DNA of 64,000 bases from Bdellovibrio bacteriovorus W (GTDB lineage: Bacteria > Bdellovibrionota > Bdellovibrionia > Bdellovibrionales > Bdellovibrionaceae), in the NCBI GenBank assembly GCA_000525675.1, contig CP002190.1, positions 2,914,001 through 2,978,000 of the forward strand. The letters run 5' to 3'. A program made the translations under genes and the position numbers. The first letter of the stretch is position 1. Each line of letters starts with the position of its first letter. Under the pieces are notes generated by a model, which was given only the letters and a program-made list of their open reading frames with translations, did no database searches and was not told the origin of the DNA. Of the stretch, positions 43,470-53,712 are shown in pieces.

Positions 43470-44702
43470 ATGGATGTTCAAAGAATTCTCTCGGCGGTTG
43501 CATGCGTCTTTGTATTATCAGCTTGTGGCAACAAAAAGTCGATCAGTTCAGTTTTTCCAGAAAATGGATCCTTAGATTCGCGCGCCTGTATGGGGCAAGC
43601 CATCGAAGGAAAATACATCGTGCAATGGGAAGATGGATCCTTCACCACAGAATATGGCCGTGATGCCGACTCTTTTGCTAAAGAGTTTGTCGAGCCACGC
43701 CTCGAAGAGATTCGCCTTGTTGAAAAAGATCGCCAGATCAGTCTAGAAAATCCTCTCCAATCACGGGCCGTCGGCGCTACGGATAGTTGGGGCCTTGATC
43801 GCATCAATGCTCGCCAAGTATGGGCGCAAGGTTTTTACGGCCAAGGTGTAAAGATCGGTGTTATCGATTCTTACGTCGACACTTCTCACCCACAAATTCT
43901 TCCACGCATTGCCATTAACAAAGGTGAGATCCCCAATAATGGAATCGATGATGATCGCAACGGCATTGTCGATGATTACTATGGAGCCAACTTTGTTTCA
44001 GTACCTACAAACAATCCCAACTTAAGTGCCCATGGTACTCACGTTGCGGGTATTATCGCTGCGGATTCTCGCTATGGCAATGTTGAGGGAACGGCCCCTC
44101 GTGCAGAACTGATTCCTGCTCAATTCATCTCTAACGATGGTGGCGGGTCATTAGGTGATGCGATTTTAGCGATGCAGTATGCCGCTAATCGTGGAGCAAA
44201 AATTATCAATGCCAGCTGGGGTGGCGCACCTTGTGTTGCCTCTCTCAGAAATACTTTTTTAGATCTGCAAAACAAAGGGCTCTTACTCATTGTCGCAGCC
44301 GGAAATGACGGTAGAAACATTGACGTCTACCCCGAGTTTCCTGCCTCTTTTAATTTTTCTTCCCAGATCACCGTGGCCGCATCATCCGTTTACGACTTTA
44401 TGACTTCATGGTCGAACAGCGGGTTCAACTTGGTTCACGTGGCAGCACCCGGAGATCGTATTCTAAGCACCGTCCCTGGCGGAGGAACAGCCTATATGGA
44501 TGGCACCAGCATGGCCGCTCCCTATGTGTCTGGAGCCGCAGCCCTGCTCTGGAGTGCAAAACCAGAGGCTTCTGCTCATCAAATTAAAACGGCACTTTTG
44601 ACTTCTGTGGATGTCACTCCAGGACGCGAATTTAAAGTAAATACTCGAGGCCGCATCAATGTCGAAAAAGCACTTCAAGCGTTAAGACAACTCGTCCCAT
44701 AA
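43470..44702 (+). CDS. secreted subtilisin-like serine protease, lipoprotein
   Basis: The ATG at 43470 follows GGGAG by 5 bases (GTG at 43464 is the outer alternative). The lipobox is LSAC, so the protein is probably lipid-anchored. Catalytic triad: D133 (VIDSYVD), H188 (HGTHVAG), S347 (GTSMAAP). It is 410 residues long, with a propeptide-like region before D133. Secreted S8 proteases are common in predatory bacteria and act on prey or host protein; that role is inferred. A structured leader precedes it and a terminator follows. Confidence 0.92.
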   Translation: MDVQRILSAVACVFVLSACGNKKSISSVFPENGSLDSRACMGQAIEGKYIVQWEDGSFTTEYGRDADSFAKEFVEPRLEEIRLVEKDRQISLENPLQSRAVGATDSWGLDRINARQVWAQGFYGQGVKIGVIDSYVDTSHPQILPRIAINKGEIPNNGIDDDRNGIVDDYYGANFVSVPTNNPNLSAHGTHVAGIIAADSRYGNVEGTAPRAELIPAQFISNDGGGSLGDAILAMQYAANRGAKIINASWGGAPCVASLRNTFLDLQNKGLLLIVAAGNDGRNIDVYPEFPASFNFSSQITVAASSVYDFMTSWSNSGFNLVHVAAPGDRILSTVPGGGTAYMDGTSMAAPYVSGAAALLWSAKPEASAHQIKTALLTSVDVTPGREFKVNTRGRINVEKALQALRQLVP

Positions 44703-44735
44703 AGTCTTTAAGATTCAATAAGATAAGACAAATAT

Positions 44736-44772
44736 CGCAGAGCATAATATCTATGCTCTGCGTCTCTATTTT
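44736..44772 (+). terminator. terminator after the subtilase gene
   Basis: A perfect 11-bp stem (CGCAGAGCATA/TATGCTCTGCG, 44736-44746 with 44752-44762) has loop ATATC and a T-rich tail. Confidence 0.85.
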
Positions 44773-44851
44773 TAGGTGATTCCAAAAAACTGCGTGATAG
44801 ATTGTTCCCTTATTTTAAGAGTCCTTAAGCACTCATTAAAAAGGGAGATAT

Positions 44852-46420
44852 ATGGGCACCGAAATTTCACCTGGCATTCAAGCACGCCTGAATGATCTTG
44901 AAAAAAGAAACGAAGCCGCAATGGCTGGCGGCGGAGCTGCTAGAATCGCTAAACACAAACAAGGTGGTCGCCTCAGCGCTCGCGAACGTATCGACGTTCT
45001 TCTTGATCCAGGAAGCTTTGTGGAAATGGATCGTTTCGTAAGCCATCGCTGCACAAACTTTGGAATGGATAAAAACGTTGTACCTGGTGATGGAGTTATC
45101 ACAGGTTACGGTCGCGTGAATGGTAAACTTGTTTACGTATCTTCTCAAGACTTCACAGTTATTGGTGGCTCTATGTCTCGCACACAGGCCAATAAAATCT
45201 GTAAAGTGATGGACCTCGCTATTAAAAACGGAGCTCCATTTGTTTCTATTAATGATTCTGGTGGCGCGCGCATTCAAGAAGGCATTGAATCTCTTGGTGG
45301 TTACGCTGACATCTTCACACGCAATACCATGGCCTCTGGTGTGATCCCACAGATCACAGCGATCATGGGCCCATGCGCGGGAGGAGCTGTTTACTCACCC
45401 TCGATCACGGACTTTGTATTCATGGTTAAAAACACAAGCTACATGTTTGTGACTGGGCCAGATGTTATTAAGACTGTGACTCACGAAGAAGTAACTAAAG
45501 AAGAACTTGGTGGAGCAACAACTCACTCTGCGAAATCAGGTGTAGCGCACTTTGCGGCAGAAGATGATAAGCATTGCTTACTTCTTATTCGCGAGCTTAT
45601 GAATTTCTTACCGTCAAATAATTTAGATGATGCTCCAGCTCTTCCGACAAATGATCGCCCTGACAGAGCGACAGAAGCGCTTCTAACTTTGATTCCTGAA
45701 AATCCAAAAAAACCATATGACATGTTAAGTGTCATCACTGAGTGTGTGGACGAGGGATACTTCCTTGAAGTTCACAAGCACTATGCTCAGAATATTATTG
45801 TCGGCTACGCTCGCTTCAACGGTCGCCCTGTGGGTATTGTTGCGAATCAACCGAACATTCTTGCAGGTTGCTTAAATATCGAAGCCTCTCGCAAAGCGGC
45901 TCGCTTTATTCGCTTCTGTGACGCGTTTAACATTCCAGTGGTTTCCTTCGTTGACGTCCCTGGCTTCCTGCCTGGAAAAGATCAAGAATGGAACGGCATC
46001 ATCACTCATGGTGCAAAACTCCTTTACGCATATGCTGAAGCAACTGTCCCGAAAATTACAATCATCACACGTAAAGCTTACGGTGGTGCTTATATCGTTA
46101 TGGGATCTAAGCTTCTTAGATCTGACGTAAACCTTGCCTACCCTTCTGCAGAAATTGCAGTGATGGGTGCTGATGGTGCGGTGAACATCGTCTTCAGAGA
46201 AGAGATTGCAAAAGCTTCTGATCCAGTGGCAGAGCGTGCGCGCTTAACTTCTGAATATGAAACGAAGTTTAGCAATCCGTATGTGTCTGCAGAACTTGGA
46301 TACACAGATGAAGTTATTGAGCCGTCAATGACTCGTAAGCGCATCATCGACTCTTTAGAAATGTTGAAAAATAAACGTGATATTAATCCGGCTAAAAAGC
46401 ACGGAAATATTCCTCTTTAA
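44852..46420 (+). CDS. pccB: acyl-CoA (propionyl/acetyl) carboxylase carboxyltransferase, beta subunit
   Basis: The protein has 522 residues with the N- and C-terminal carboxyltransferase halves ([63 protein letters not shown]). It transfers CO2 from biotin to propionyl-CoA or acetyl-CoA. It is followed by biotin carboxylase and biotin carrier genes, so the three make a complete multisubunit carboxylase. The substrate is not fixed by sequence, but propionyl-CoA is most common for this type. Confidence 0.92.
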   Translation: MGTEISPGIQARLNDLEKRNEAAMAGGGAARIAKHKQGGRLSARERIDVLLDPGSFVEMDRFVSHRCTNFGMDKNVVPGDGVITGYGRVNGKLVYVSSQDFTVIGGSMSRTQANKICKVMDLAIKNGAPFVSINDSGGARIQEGIESLGGYADIFTRNTMASGVIPQITAIMGPCAGGAVYSPSITDFVFMVKNTSYMFVTGPDVIKTVTHEEVTKEELGGATTHSAKSGVAHFAAEDDKHCLLLIRELMNFLPSNNLDDAPALPTNDRPDRATEALLTLIPENPKKPYDMLSVITECVDEGYFLEVHKHYAQNIIVGYARFNGRPVGIVANQPNILAGCLNIEASRKAARFIRFCDAFNIPVVSFVDVPGFLPGKDQEWNGIITHGAKLLYAYAEATVPKITIITRKAYGGAYIVMGSKLLRSDVNLAYPSAEIAVMGADGAVNIVFREEIAKASDPVAERARLTSEYETKFSNPYVSAELGYTDEVIEPSMTRKRIIDSLEMLKNKRDINPAKKHGNIPL

Positions 46421-46438
46421 TCGAAGGACTTTCAAACA

Positions 46439-47941
46439 ATGGCATTGTTTAAAAAAATTCTTATCGCAAACAGAGGTGAAATTGCTATCCGTATTACTCG
46501 CGCTTGCCGCGAGTTAGGGATCGCTTCCGTTGCCGTGTTTTCAGATGCAGACCGCGACAGTCTTCATGTATTCTTGGCGGACGAGGCTTACCATATTGGC
46601 CCCTCTCCTTCCCAAGAAAGTTACTTAAACTATAAAAAAATCATCGAAGTCGCTAAGCAAGCTGGCGTGGACGCTGTTCACCCAGGTTACGGATTCTTGT
46701 CAGAGAACACGCACTTCGCAAAAGCCTTAGAAGATGCTGGTATTACTTTCATTGGCCCTTCTGCTAAAAACATCATCGATATGGGTGATAAGCTTTCGGC
46801 AAAAGCACTGATGAAAAAAGCTGGAGTTCCAACTGTTCCGGGTAGTGATGGCGGAGTTGAAAATTTAGACGATGCACGCAAAATTGCTGAGAAAATCGGA
46901 CTACCTGTGATCATCAAGGCTTCAGCTGGTGGCGGCGGAAAAGGAATGCGCGTTGTTCGTCAAATGGATGAGCTAGAAAGCGCCTTCCGTGCTTGTCGCT
47001 CTGAAGGTCAGAACTATTTCGCAGATCCAACTGTTTATATCGAAAAGTTCATCAACGATCCGAAGCATATTGAGATTCAAGTCTTTGGTGATAAACACGG
47101 AAACCACGTTCATCTCTTTGAACGCGAGTGCTCGGTACAACGTCGTCACCAAAAAATCATCGAAGAATCCCCGTCTCCTTCAGTGCCACAAGAAGTACGC
47201 CTAAAAATGGGTGAGGCTTCTGTGAAGGCTGCTCAACAGATTAATTATATCGGTGCAGGTACTATCGAATTTATCTTCGACAACGCAACGAAAGAGTTTT
47301 TCTTCATGGAGATGAATACACGTCTTCAAGTTGAGCACCCTATTACTGAAATTGTGACTGGATTTGACTTAGTTAAAGAGCAAATTTACGTAGCCGCTGG
47401 AAAACCTTTGAGCTTTAAACAAGCTGATATCAAACAAAAAGGTCATGCCATCGAAACTCGTATTTGTGCAGAAGACCCAATCACTTACAAACCTCACCCA
47501 GGAACCATTCGCGCCTGCAGACACCCACAGGGGCCGTTTATGCGCGTTGATAGTTATGCTTATCCTGGTTACGAAGTGCCTATTTACTACGATCCAATGA
47601 TCGCAAAAGTTATCACTTGGGGTGAAACTCGCGAAGAAGCTATTGATCGTATGCAAAGAGCATTAAGTGAGTTTGTACTTACGGGAATTAAGACAAATAT
47701 CGTGCTTCATAAAACAATTTTAGATCACGCGAAATTCAGAGATGGATCTTACACAACTCAGTTTATCGAACAAAACTTCGAGGTGATTGAGCCACAGCTT
47801 TTCAAAGAAGTTGAAGACCCTGTATTTTTAATTGCTGCTGCTATCACGGCTTACAATGATCGTAAATCTAAAGACGTGCGCCAATTAAACATTACTTCGA
47901 ATTGGAAGAATGTTGGTCGCAAACTTCAGTTAAGGACTTAA
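46439..47941 (+). CDS. biotin carboxylase subunit
   Basis: The protein has 500 residues. It begins LFKKILIANRGEIAIRITRACRELGI; the ATP-grasp glycine loop is KASAGGGGKGMR, and EMNTRLQVEHPITE is present. It carboxylates biotin with ATP and bicarbonate. It has no fused carrier domain; the separate carrier is encoded 1 base after it. Located 18 bases after pccB. Confidence 0.95.
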   Translation: MALFKKILIANRGEIAIRITRACRELGIASVAVFSDADRDSLHVFLADEAYHIGPSPSQESYLNYKKIIEVAKQAGVDAVHPGYGFLSENTHFAKALEDAGITFIGPSAKNIIDMGDKLSAKALMKKAGVPTVPGSDGGVENLDDARKIAEKIGLPVIIKASAGGGGKGMRVVRQMDELESAFRACRSEGQNYFADPTVYIEKFINDPKHIEIQVFGDKHGNHVHLFERECSVQRRHQKIIEESPSPSVPQEVRLKMGEASVKAAQQINYIGAGTIEFIFDNATKEFFFMEMNTRLQVEHPITEIVTGFDLVKEQIYVAAGKPLSFKQADIKQKGHAIETRICAEDPITYKPHPGTIRACRHPQGPFMRVDSYAYPGYEVPIYYDPMIAKVITWGETREEAIDRMQRALSEFVLTGIKTNIVLHKTILDHAKFRDGSYTTQFIEQNFEVIEPQLFKEVEDPVFLIAAAITAYNDRKSKDVRQLNITSNWKNVGRKLQLRT

Positions 47942-47942
47942 T

Positions 47943-48473
47943 ATGTATTTTGAAGCAGAACTCAAAGGCAAAAAATTTAAAGTCGACGTCACCGAACATC
48001 GTAGTTCTTGGAAAGTCTCTCTTCAAGAAGAGGGCAAAGAGTGGATTCACTACGACATTTCTAAGAATGATTACAAGCAAGCTGAGCAATACATCAGCTT
48101 TCTCTTTCAGGGAAAATCTTACCTGATAGACGTGATCGGACAAGACACAGAGTACACTGTATTCACGCGTAACTCTTTCCGCGCTATTAAAGTATTCAAT
48201 GATGAAATGCTTCTGCATGAATCTTTGAAAAAAGGTGGCGGATTCGGTGGAGATCAAGAATTGAAGTCAGGCATGCCTGGTAAGATCATTGAAATCTTCG
48301 CCAAAGAGGGCGACATCGTCAAAGCTAATAAGCCACTACTTATTATGGAAGCTATGAAAATGGAAAATGAAATGCGTGCTTCTCGCGATGTGAAGATCAA
48401 AGAGATCAAGGTTAAGCAAGGTGACTCAGTAGAGTCTGGTGCTGTCCTGATTAAATTTGAAGATCCGACATAA
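47943..48473 (+). CDS. biotin carboxyl carrier protein of the acyl-CoA carboxylase
   Basis: The protein has 176 residues. The biotin attachment motif is EAMKMEN with K139, and the C-terminal biotinyl domain (GMPGKIIEIFAKEGDIV) covers about residues 103-176. The N-terminal half has no named domain and may dock to the other two subunits. It completes the three-gene operon; a terminator follows. Confidence 0.93.
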   Translation: MYFEAELKGKKFKVDVTEHRSSWKVSLQEEGKEWIHYDISKNDYKQAEQYISFLFQGKSYLIDVIGQDTEYTVFTRNSFRAIKVFNDEMLLHESLKKGGGFGGDQELKSGMPGKIIEIFAKEGDIVKANKPLLIMEAMKMENEMRASRDVKIKEIKVKQGDSVESGAVLIKFEDPT

Positions 48474-48479
48474 ATAAAA

Positions 48480-48504
48480 AGGGAGCTTCGGCTCCCTTTT
48501 TTTT
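48480..48504 (+). terminator. terminator after carboxylase operon
   Basis: GGGAGC-TTCG-GCTCCC is closed by a UUCG-type tetraloop, with five A residues before it and eight T residues after. Confidence 0.93.
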
Positions 48505-48506
48505 AT

Positions 48507-49202
48507 CTAGAATGTTGCAAGACTTGGGCAACGTGTTTGTAAAAACTTTTTTAGCGACGGATCGTCGAATTTAAAAATAATATCACCACTGCTTGTATAT
48601 TTAAAAACTTCGCGATTTGTCACTTTACATGTCTTGCCATTTTTATCCGTAAATACAGAACTTCCCGAAGCTGAACTTGTCGGCGCACGGCCCATAGCAA
48701 ACCCACCATCTAAAAGTAATCCTTGGAAGTTATATATTTCAACCCCTCCACGATTTTTTGGCTCAACGTAATCCGCCACTACGACTCGGGCCCGTTCAAT
48801 ACTCTTTAGATGAGCTTTTTTTACTTCAAATATGAAACGATCTCCAGTCACACTGGTTACAATCAACTCGTCTTTTTCGCGGTCCCATCTATGAGTAAAG
48901 CCTTTTTCATAGTTGAGTCTTGGGAAAGTATAGAATTCGCGTGCTGCCGTTGTGCGTGACTCATCTCCCTCTCCGTACGAATTGAATACCATGAACAGTC
49001 CATCTGACGTCAGCATGTAGTCGCGGTAAATCAAATCAACATAGGCATCTCGTGGAGAAATAGAAAAGAAACACGAATTCGAACTCGCTGACCACAATTG
49101 CTGGATCTGAGTTCCGTCAACTCTTTCCACAAAGTATGGACAATCAATTTCAGCTGCATTGGAAATATTTAAGAACGCTAAAAGATTCAATAGTAAGTTC
49201 AT
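48507..49202 (-). CDS. exported hypothetical protein
   Basis: The ATG at 49202 opens a signal peptide (MNLLLNLLAFLNISNA) after GGGGGG; the ATG at 49217 adds five residues without a better site. The 231-residue product has several aromatic/Asp-rich turns and four cysteines (CPYF, SCFF, KTCKV, TRCPS) that could pair. No family recognised. It stands alone between convergent and Tat genes. Confidence 0.65.
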   Translation of the reverse strand: MNLLLNLLAFLNISNAAEIDCPYFVERVDGTQIQQLWSASSNSCFFSISPRDAYVDLIYRDYMLTSDGLFMVFNSYGEGDESRTTAAREFYTFPRLNYEKGFTHRWDREKDELIVTSVTGDRFIFEVKKAHLKSIERARVVVADYVEPKNRGGVEIYNFQGLLLDGGFAMGRAPTSSASGSSVFTDKNGKTCKVTNREVFKYTSSGDIIFKFDDPSLKKFLQTRCPSLATF

Positions 49203-49289
49203 AAAGTGGCCCCCCATTTAATAGCTCACCTTATTGAACCAGCCTTGTCTATATTGGCTTTTAGCAATTAGATCTTATCTAGACGTAAG

Positions 49290-50051
49290 TTATTCTCTTT
49301 CGTTGACGGTCATTGCGGCTTCTCTCTTCTTTTCGAAGAAGCCCACAACAAAAACCCCCGCCTCAAACAATAAAAGCATAGGGCCCAACATCATCACCAT
49401 ACTCAAAAGATCTGGTGGTGTGATAATAGCCGCAATCACGGCAATAGTCATAATAGCGTAACGACGGTTATCTTTAAGAAACTGCTGACTCACAATGCCC
49501 ATCATCCCAAGAATAATGATGATCAATGGCATTTCGAACGCTAAACCAAACATAAAACACATTTGCGTGAAGAAACCCATATACTGATCAATGGAGATCA
49601 TTGGCTTATCAACATCCCCACCAAAGGTCATAAGAAAACCGAAAGCCATCGGCATTGCAATGAAATATGCAAAACAAGAACCTAAAATAAACAATCCCGT
49701 GCCAGAAAAAATAAAAGCTGCTGAATACTTTTTCTCTTTATTATAAAGGCCTGGAGCTATAAAGAGCCATACTTGATAAAGCCAAAGAGGACAGGAAACT
49801 AAGACCCCTGCCAGCAAAGAAAGTTTTAAGTGCGCAATAAATTTATCCAGCGGCCCTGTATAAATTAAGCCGCCTTCTGGTAGGTAGGGTAGAATCGGCG
49901 CACGGACAAAATCAAAAATCTTTTCACTGAAGGCGTAACAAGCAATTGTTGCCATCAAAAGAATCAGTACGCAATTAATCAAACGCGTGCGCAACTCTGC
50001 TAAGTGATCGTATAAAGATTGCGACTTTGCGTCGAGGTCTTCTGATCTCAT
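49290..50051 (-). CDS. tatC: Sec-independent protein translocase TatC
   Basis: The protein has 253 residues with six membrane segments. It begins with LYDHLAELRTRL, the conserved TatC entry, and has APILPYLPEGGLIYTGPLDKF and the PPD (TPPDLLSMVMM) block near the fifth segment. It recognises twin-arginine signals. It overlaps the TatA/B-like gene by 4 bases. Confidence 0.95.
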   Translation of the reverse strand: MRSEDLDAKSQSLYDHLAELRTRLINCVLILLMATIACYAFSEKIFDFVRAPILPYLPEGGLIYTGPLDKFIAHLKLSLLAGVLVSCPLWLYQVWLFIAPGLYNKEKKYSAAFIFSGTGLFILGSCFAYFIAMPMAFGFLMTFGGDVDKPMISIDQYMGFFTQMCFMFGLAFEMPLIIIILGMMGIVSQQFLKDNRRYAIMTIAVIAAIITPPDLLSMVMMLGPMLLLFEAGVFVVGFFEKKREAAMTVNERE

Positions 50052-50365
50052 GATTTTTGTTTCTCATCTGCTGCGGAATTATCAGAACTTTCTTGAATGC
50101 CCAGATCTAATTGTTGAGGCTCGTTCTCCTCTGGCACTATGGGCTTAGCTTCTTGATGGGTATGTTTAGTGCGAGGCTTTGAGTTTAAATCAAAATCAAC
50201 TCGAGCTTGTTGCTTAAGTTCATCACCAAGTACGTTCGTAGATCTTTTTAATTCGTTAATAAAACGACCTAAGGTTCTTGCTAACTGTGGAAGTTCCTTG
50301 GGCCCAATCACAATGAGCGCAAGAACTCCTAAGAAAATAATTTCAGACATTCCAAGGCCAAACAT
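50048..50365 (-). CDS. TatA/TatB-family translocase subunit, TatB-like
   Basis: The 105-residue product begins with a membrane segment (MSEIIFLGVLALIVIGPKELP) and an amphipathic helix (QLARTLGRFINELKRSTNVL), then an acidic tail. The GPKELP and ARTLGRF blocks favour TatB over TatA, but a single TatA/B-type protein may do both jobs. Directly upstream of tatC with a 4-base overlap. Confidence 0.88.
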   Translation of the reverse strand: MFGLGMSEIIFLGVLALIVIGPKELPQLARTLGRFINELKRSTNVLGDELKQQARVDFDLNSKPRTKHTHQEAKPIVPEENEPQQLDLGIQESSDNSAADEKQKS

Positions 50366-50383
50366 GGCGCCAGAATATTAGAA

Positions 50384-51019
50384 TCACCCTTGCTTGCCAA
50401 GCTTTACTTGATCCTCAGGAAGCAATGTAACCCCCATCTCAACAAGTTTTTCTCGTGCTAGCTTTGAGCCGGTTTTCATATATTTCTCATAGAGCCTCAG
50501 AATGCTCTCGTCAGATTTAATAAATGAGTTTTGGCTGACATAACTCAACACATCGACAAACTCCAAGAATTGTCTTGAGAAGCTCTCATATACCCTAGCC
50601 ATCATAGCCTCTTTGGTGTATTGCGCTAAGCTCGCGTAGGCGGCCCCACCAATATCTGCGTAATAATCTATATCCACAATTTTGCGTGAAAGCGAGTCGC
50701 CGAAAAATCCACTGATATAGAGCGCCTTATCACCCAGTCGGCGCAACATACTGTATCTTTCTAATGTCGCGGTATTTTGTGCTAATAGGAAGGCTTCGGC
50801 TAAAGTGTCGGGCTCTTTTTGCCCAGATTCCATCACGTAGGCACTGTCGTGTAAGCGACGGGCATCTAGGTACTCTTCTAGCAGCGACACCAAGTAGCTC
50901 TCTGCCATTGGCAACGTCTGCACCCGACATTGATTCATGCCTTGGCGAACCATGTCTTGGAAGTACTCTCGGGGACTTAATAAAAGATCTAAACGTTTCG
51001 ACGAATTCTCAGCACCCAT
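50384..51019 (-). CDS. conserved hypothetical protein of the Tat locus
   Basis: The protein has 211 residues, soluble and largely helical, with LSPREYFQDMVRQGM at the start and the conserved-looking block GDKALYISGFFGDSLSRKIVDIDYYADIGGAAY in the middle. I remember similar proteins in other delta-type genomes but no name or function. It is 18 bases before the TatB-like gene, so probably part of that operon. Confidence 0.75.
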   Translation of the reverse strand: MGAENSSKRLDLLLSPREYFQDMVRQGMNQCRVQTLPMAESYLVSLLEEYLDARRLHDSAYVMESGQKEPDTLAEAFLLAQNTATLERYSMLRRLGDKALYISGFFGDSLSRKIVDIDYYADIGGAAYASLAQYTKEAMMARVYESFSRQFLEFVDVLSYVSQNSFIKSDESILRLYEKYMKTGSKLAREKLVEMGVTLLPEDQVKLGKQG

Positions 51020-51095
51020 AACACTATTTTAACAATGTTCAGATCGCTTCCGGTTAAAAAATTTTGAGAACTCGTCCTTTGTCTTAGAATGAGAC

Positions 51096-53696
51096 CTATT
51101 TAATATCCTGAGGCCCCACGATACTTAAAACACTCGGTCGAGCAAAAATCTTCTGCGCCAGTTTTAAAATATCTTCAGGGGTTACGGCAAAGTATAAGGG
51201 CGCTACGTCTAGACTCTTTCTATAGTCCAATCCATAGATGTCATCAAAGAGCATCGCATTGCCGACGGCCGACTTTCTCTGCAGATCAATATCGTGTCGA
51301 CCAATAAGATAGCGCTGCGCTCGCAACAATTCTTCAGGCGAAATTTTTTGACTTGCGAGCTTAGAAAACTCAGCCTTCATCATCTCAATCGCCTTCGGTG
51401 TCTTTTCTGGTGAACAGCCGATATATCCCCCGAAATATCCACATTCTAAGCCTTCCATGTGCATCGGAGAAACAGAGTAAGCCAGAGAATTTTTGTCCCT
51501 CAATTCAACAAAGAGCCTTCCACCTTGTCCACTTAGAATGCTCTGAATGATTTCAAGCGTATATCTTTCTGGGTCCGTCAATGTCAGACCTTGGTAACCT
51601 AAAATCAAATGCGTTTGCTCTTTGTTTAGATGAACAAATGACTTTTGATCCTTCGTGATTTGAGGAGCCTTGAAGTTTTGTGCAAGCTTTTCCCCTCGTG
51701 GCAAATGAGATGTTAGATCCTCAAGATACTGAACCCATTCCTTTGTGTTCACATCTCCAACCACGCTAAAAGTTAAGTTTTTAGCATGCGCAATTTTTTT
51801 ATAATAACTTTGAAGATCTGAAACATTGATTTTCTCTACAGTCTCTTCGTTACCTAAAAGATCTCTAGAGTAAGGATGATCTTTAAAAATCATCGACATA
51901 AATTTCATTACACAGATTTGAGCAGGATTATCGTTTCTTGCCTTGATCTGATTTTTCATAATCACCTTTTCACGATCTAGAACTTTTTCAGGAAAAGTTG
52001 GATTCAAAAAAGCATCCGTATAAATTTCTTGCATCTTTGCAGTGAAAGGCGAAAGAAAATCCATTCCTAAACCGGCTGAGTTTCGGCCCCCAAATGCACC
52101 AATTCCTGCTGCCATTTCTTCAACACGTAGATTAATTTCTTCCTCTGAGAACTTCTTCGTTCCCGACAACCAGTTGCGCGAAAACATCTCGGTAACCCCA
52201 GGTTGAGAGTCCGACTCAATACGGACGCCCCCCATAAACGCTGCTTTCATCGCAACGTAAGGAGTTTCCTTCTGTTCGCGAATTAACAACGTCGCACCCG
52301 TTTTTAATAGTATTTTTTGCGGCGGTGGAGTTTTGCCCGAAGCAGAAGCTTTTACATTAAACTTTTGCGGCTTAAATTTTATGAGGGACTTTTTAACTTT
52401 AGACTTCTTCAAAGAAGCGTTAAGTTCTTTTGCAAAGACCTTTAACTCTTTTTGAGCTTCTACACTTTCCATATCACTCATCATCGTCACCGAGAAAGTG
52501 TCGGGCTTAAAATACTTTTTTGCGACTTTTTGTAAATCTGCAGGCGTCAGCGAATAAACCATCTTCATGTACTTCTGATAATAGTTAGGATCGTCGTAGT
52601 AAAACTGATTACTTCCCGCCTTGCGAGCGATGTTGTCCACGGTCTCTAAAGAATAGACCTCATGGCTTGCAAAGTTCGTAATCGCTCTTTGCAGTTCCTC
52701 ATTAGAAACTGGCTCCTCAATCATACGGGCGATTTCTGGAATCATTCCATGCAGGGACTCTTTCAGATTTTCTTTTTCTACATTGACCGAAACTGCCAGC
52801 AAACCGTCGTCTTGCATAGAGTAGGCAAAAGCACCCACGGAATTTGTAAGAGGCTGATCGATTCTAAGTTTCTTTACCAGCCTTGAGCTATCGCCTTGCC
52901 CTAGGATAGAACACATCACCTCTAGTGCAGGAATATCTTTATGTTGAACGTCTGGAATTCTCCAATTCACATAGGCCACAGTCTGCTTAAATTCTGTTTT
53001 TTCATATTTAATACGAATGTTTTTTTGCGCGGGCTCTTTCTTACGTCTTACTTTTTTTAGTTTATACGGTTTAAAGTCCCCAAAGTACGACTGCACTTTT
53101 TTGCGCATCTCTTTACTTTCAAAATCACCAGCGATCACTAAGAACATATTTGAAGGAACATAGCGTGATTGATAGTATTCTGTGATCTTTTTAACCGACA
53201 CTTTACGAATAATTTTTTCATAGCCAATGACAGGAATTCCATAAGGGCTTTTCTTGAAAACATTTGAAAACAAAAGCTGACTTGCTCTGCGCCCAGGGCT
53301 GTCTTGCCCGCGCTTAATTTCTTCGATAACAACTTCTCTTTCGTTATCCACTTCTTGCGCATCAAAAGTTGGAAATCCCATCATCTCGCAGATGACATCA
53401 AGAGCCGTATCGCCGAACTGTTTTGAAATTGTGACATAAAAAACCGTCTGATCAAAAGAAGTATAGGCGTTGAGCTCCCCACCAGCTCCTTCTACCGCGG
53501 CAGCAATTTCTCCTACTTGATACTTTCTCGTGCCCTTAAAGACCAGATGCTCAATAAAATGAGATATTCCCTCTTGATTCTTTTCTTCATCCGCAGAGCC
53601 CGTTTTCACCCACATTTGCACAGAAACGACAGGAGATTTGTGACTTTCCAATAAAAGGACCTTAAGACCGTTTTTTAGTTGAAATATTTTTGACAT
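51096..53696 (-). CDS. tandem M16-family zinc protease (PqqL/pitrilysin-like)
   Basis: The protein has 866 residues made of two M16 modules. The first has HFIEH (46-50, zinc ligands H46, H50 with E49 as base), and the third ligand Glu is in NEREVVIEEI. The second module has GVTEMFSRNW where the HxxEH would be and is thus inactive. M16 proteins of this layout degrade peptides in cytoplasm or periplasm; no signal peptide is visible. It is divergent from hemW by 16 bases. Confidence 0.92.
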   Translation of the reverse strand: MSKIFQLKNGLKVLLLESHKSPVVSVQMWVKTGSADEEKNQEGISHFIEHLVFKGTRKYQVGEIAAAVEGAGGELNAYTSFDQTVFYVTISKQFGDTALDVICEMMGFPTFDAQEVDNEREVVIEEIKRGQDSPGRRASQLLFSNVFKKSPYGIPVIGYEKIIRKVSVKKITEYYQSRYVPSNMFLVIAGDFESKEMRKKVQSYFGDFKPYKLKKVRRKKEPAQKNIRIKYEKTEFKQTVAYVNWRIPDVQHKDIPALEVMCSILGQGDSSRLVKKLRIDQPLTNSVGAFAYSMQDDGLLAVSVNVEKENLKESLHGMIPEIARMIEEPVSNEELQRAITNFASHEVYSLETVDNIARKAGSNQFYYDDPNYYQKYMKMVYSLTPADLQKVAKKYFKPDTFSVTMMSDMESVEAQKELKVFAKELNASLKKSKVKKSLIKFKPQKFNVKASASGKTPPPQKILLKTGATLLIREQKETPYVAMKAAFMGGVRIESDSQPGVTEMFSRNWLSGTKKFSEEEINLRVEEMAAGIGAFGGRNSAGLGMDFLSPFTAKMQEIYTDAFLNPTFPEKVLDREKVIMKNQIKARNDNPAQICVMKFMSMIFKDHPYSRDLLGNEETVEKINVSDLQSYYKKIAHAKNLTFSVVGDVNTKEWVQYLEDLTSHLPRGEKLAQNFKAPQITKDQKSFVHLNKEQTHLILGYQGLTLTDPERYTLEIIQSILSGQGGRLFVELRDKNSLAYSVSPMHMEGLECGYFGGYIGCSPEKTPKAIEMMKAEFSKLASQKISPEELLRAQRYLIGRHDIDLQRKSAVGNAMLFDDIYGLDYRKSLDVAPLYFAVTPEDILKLAQKIFARPSVLSIVGPQDIK

Positions 53697-53712
53697 AATC
53701 TACATAACTCCT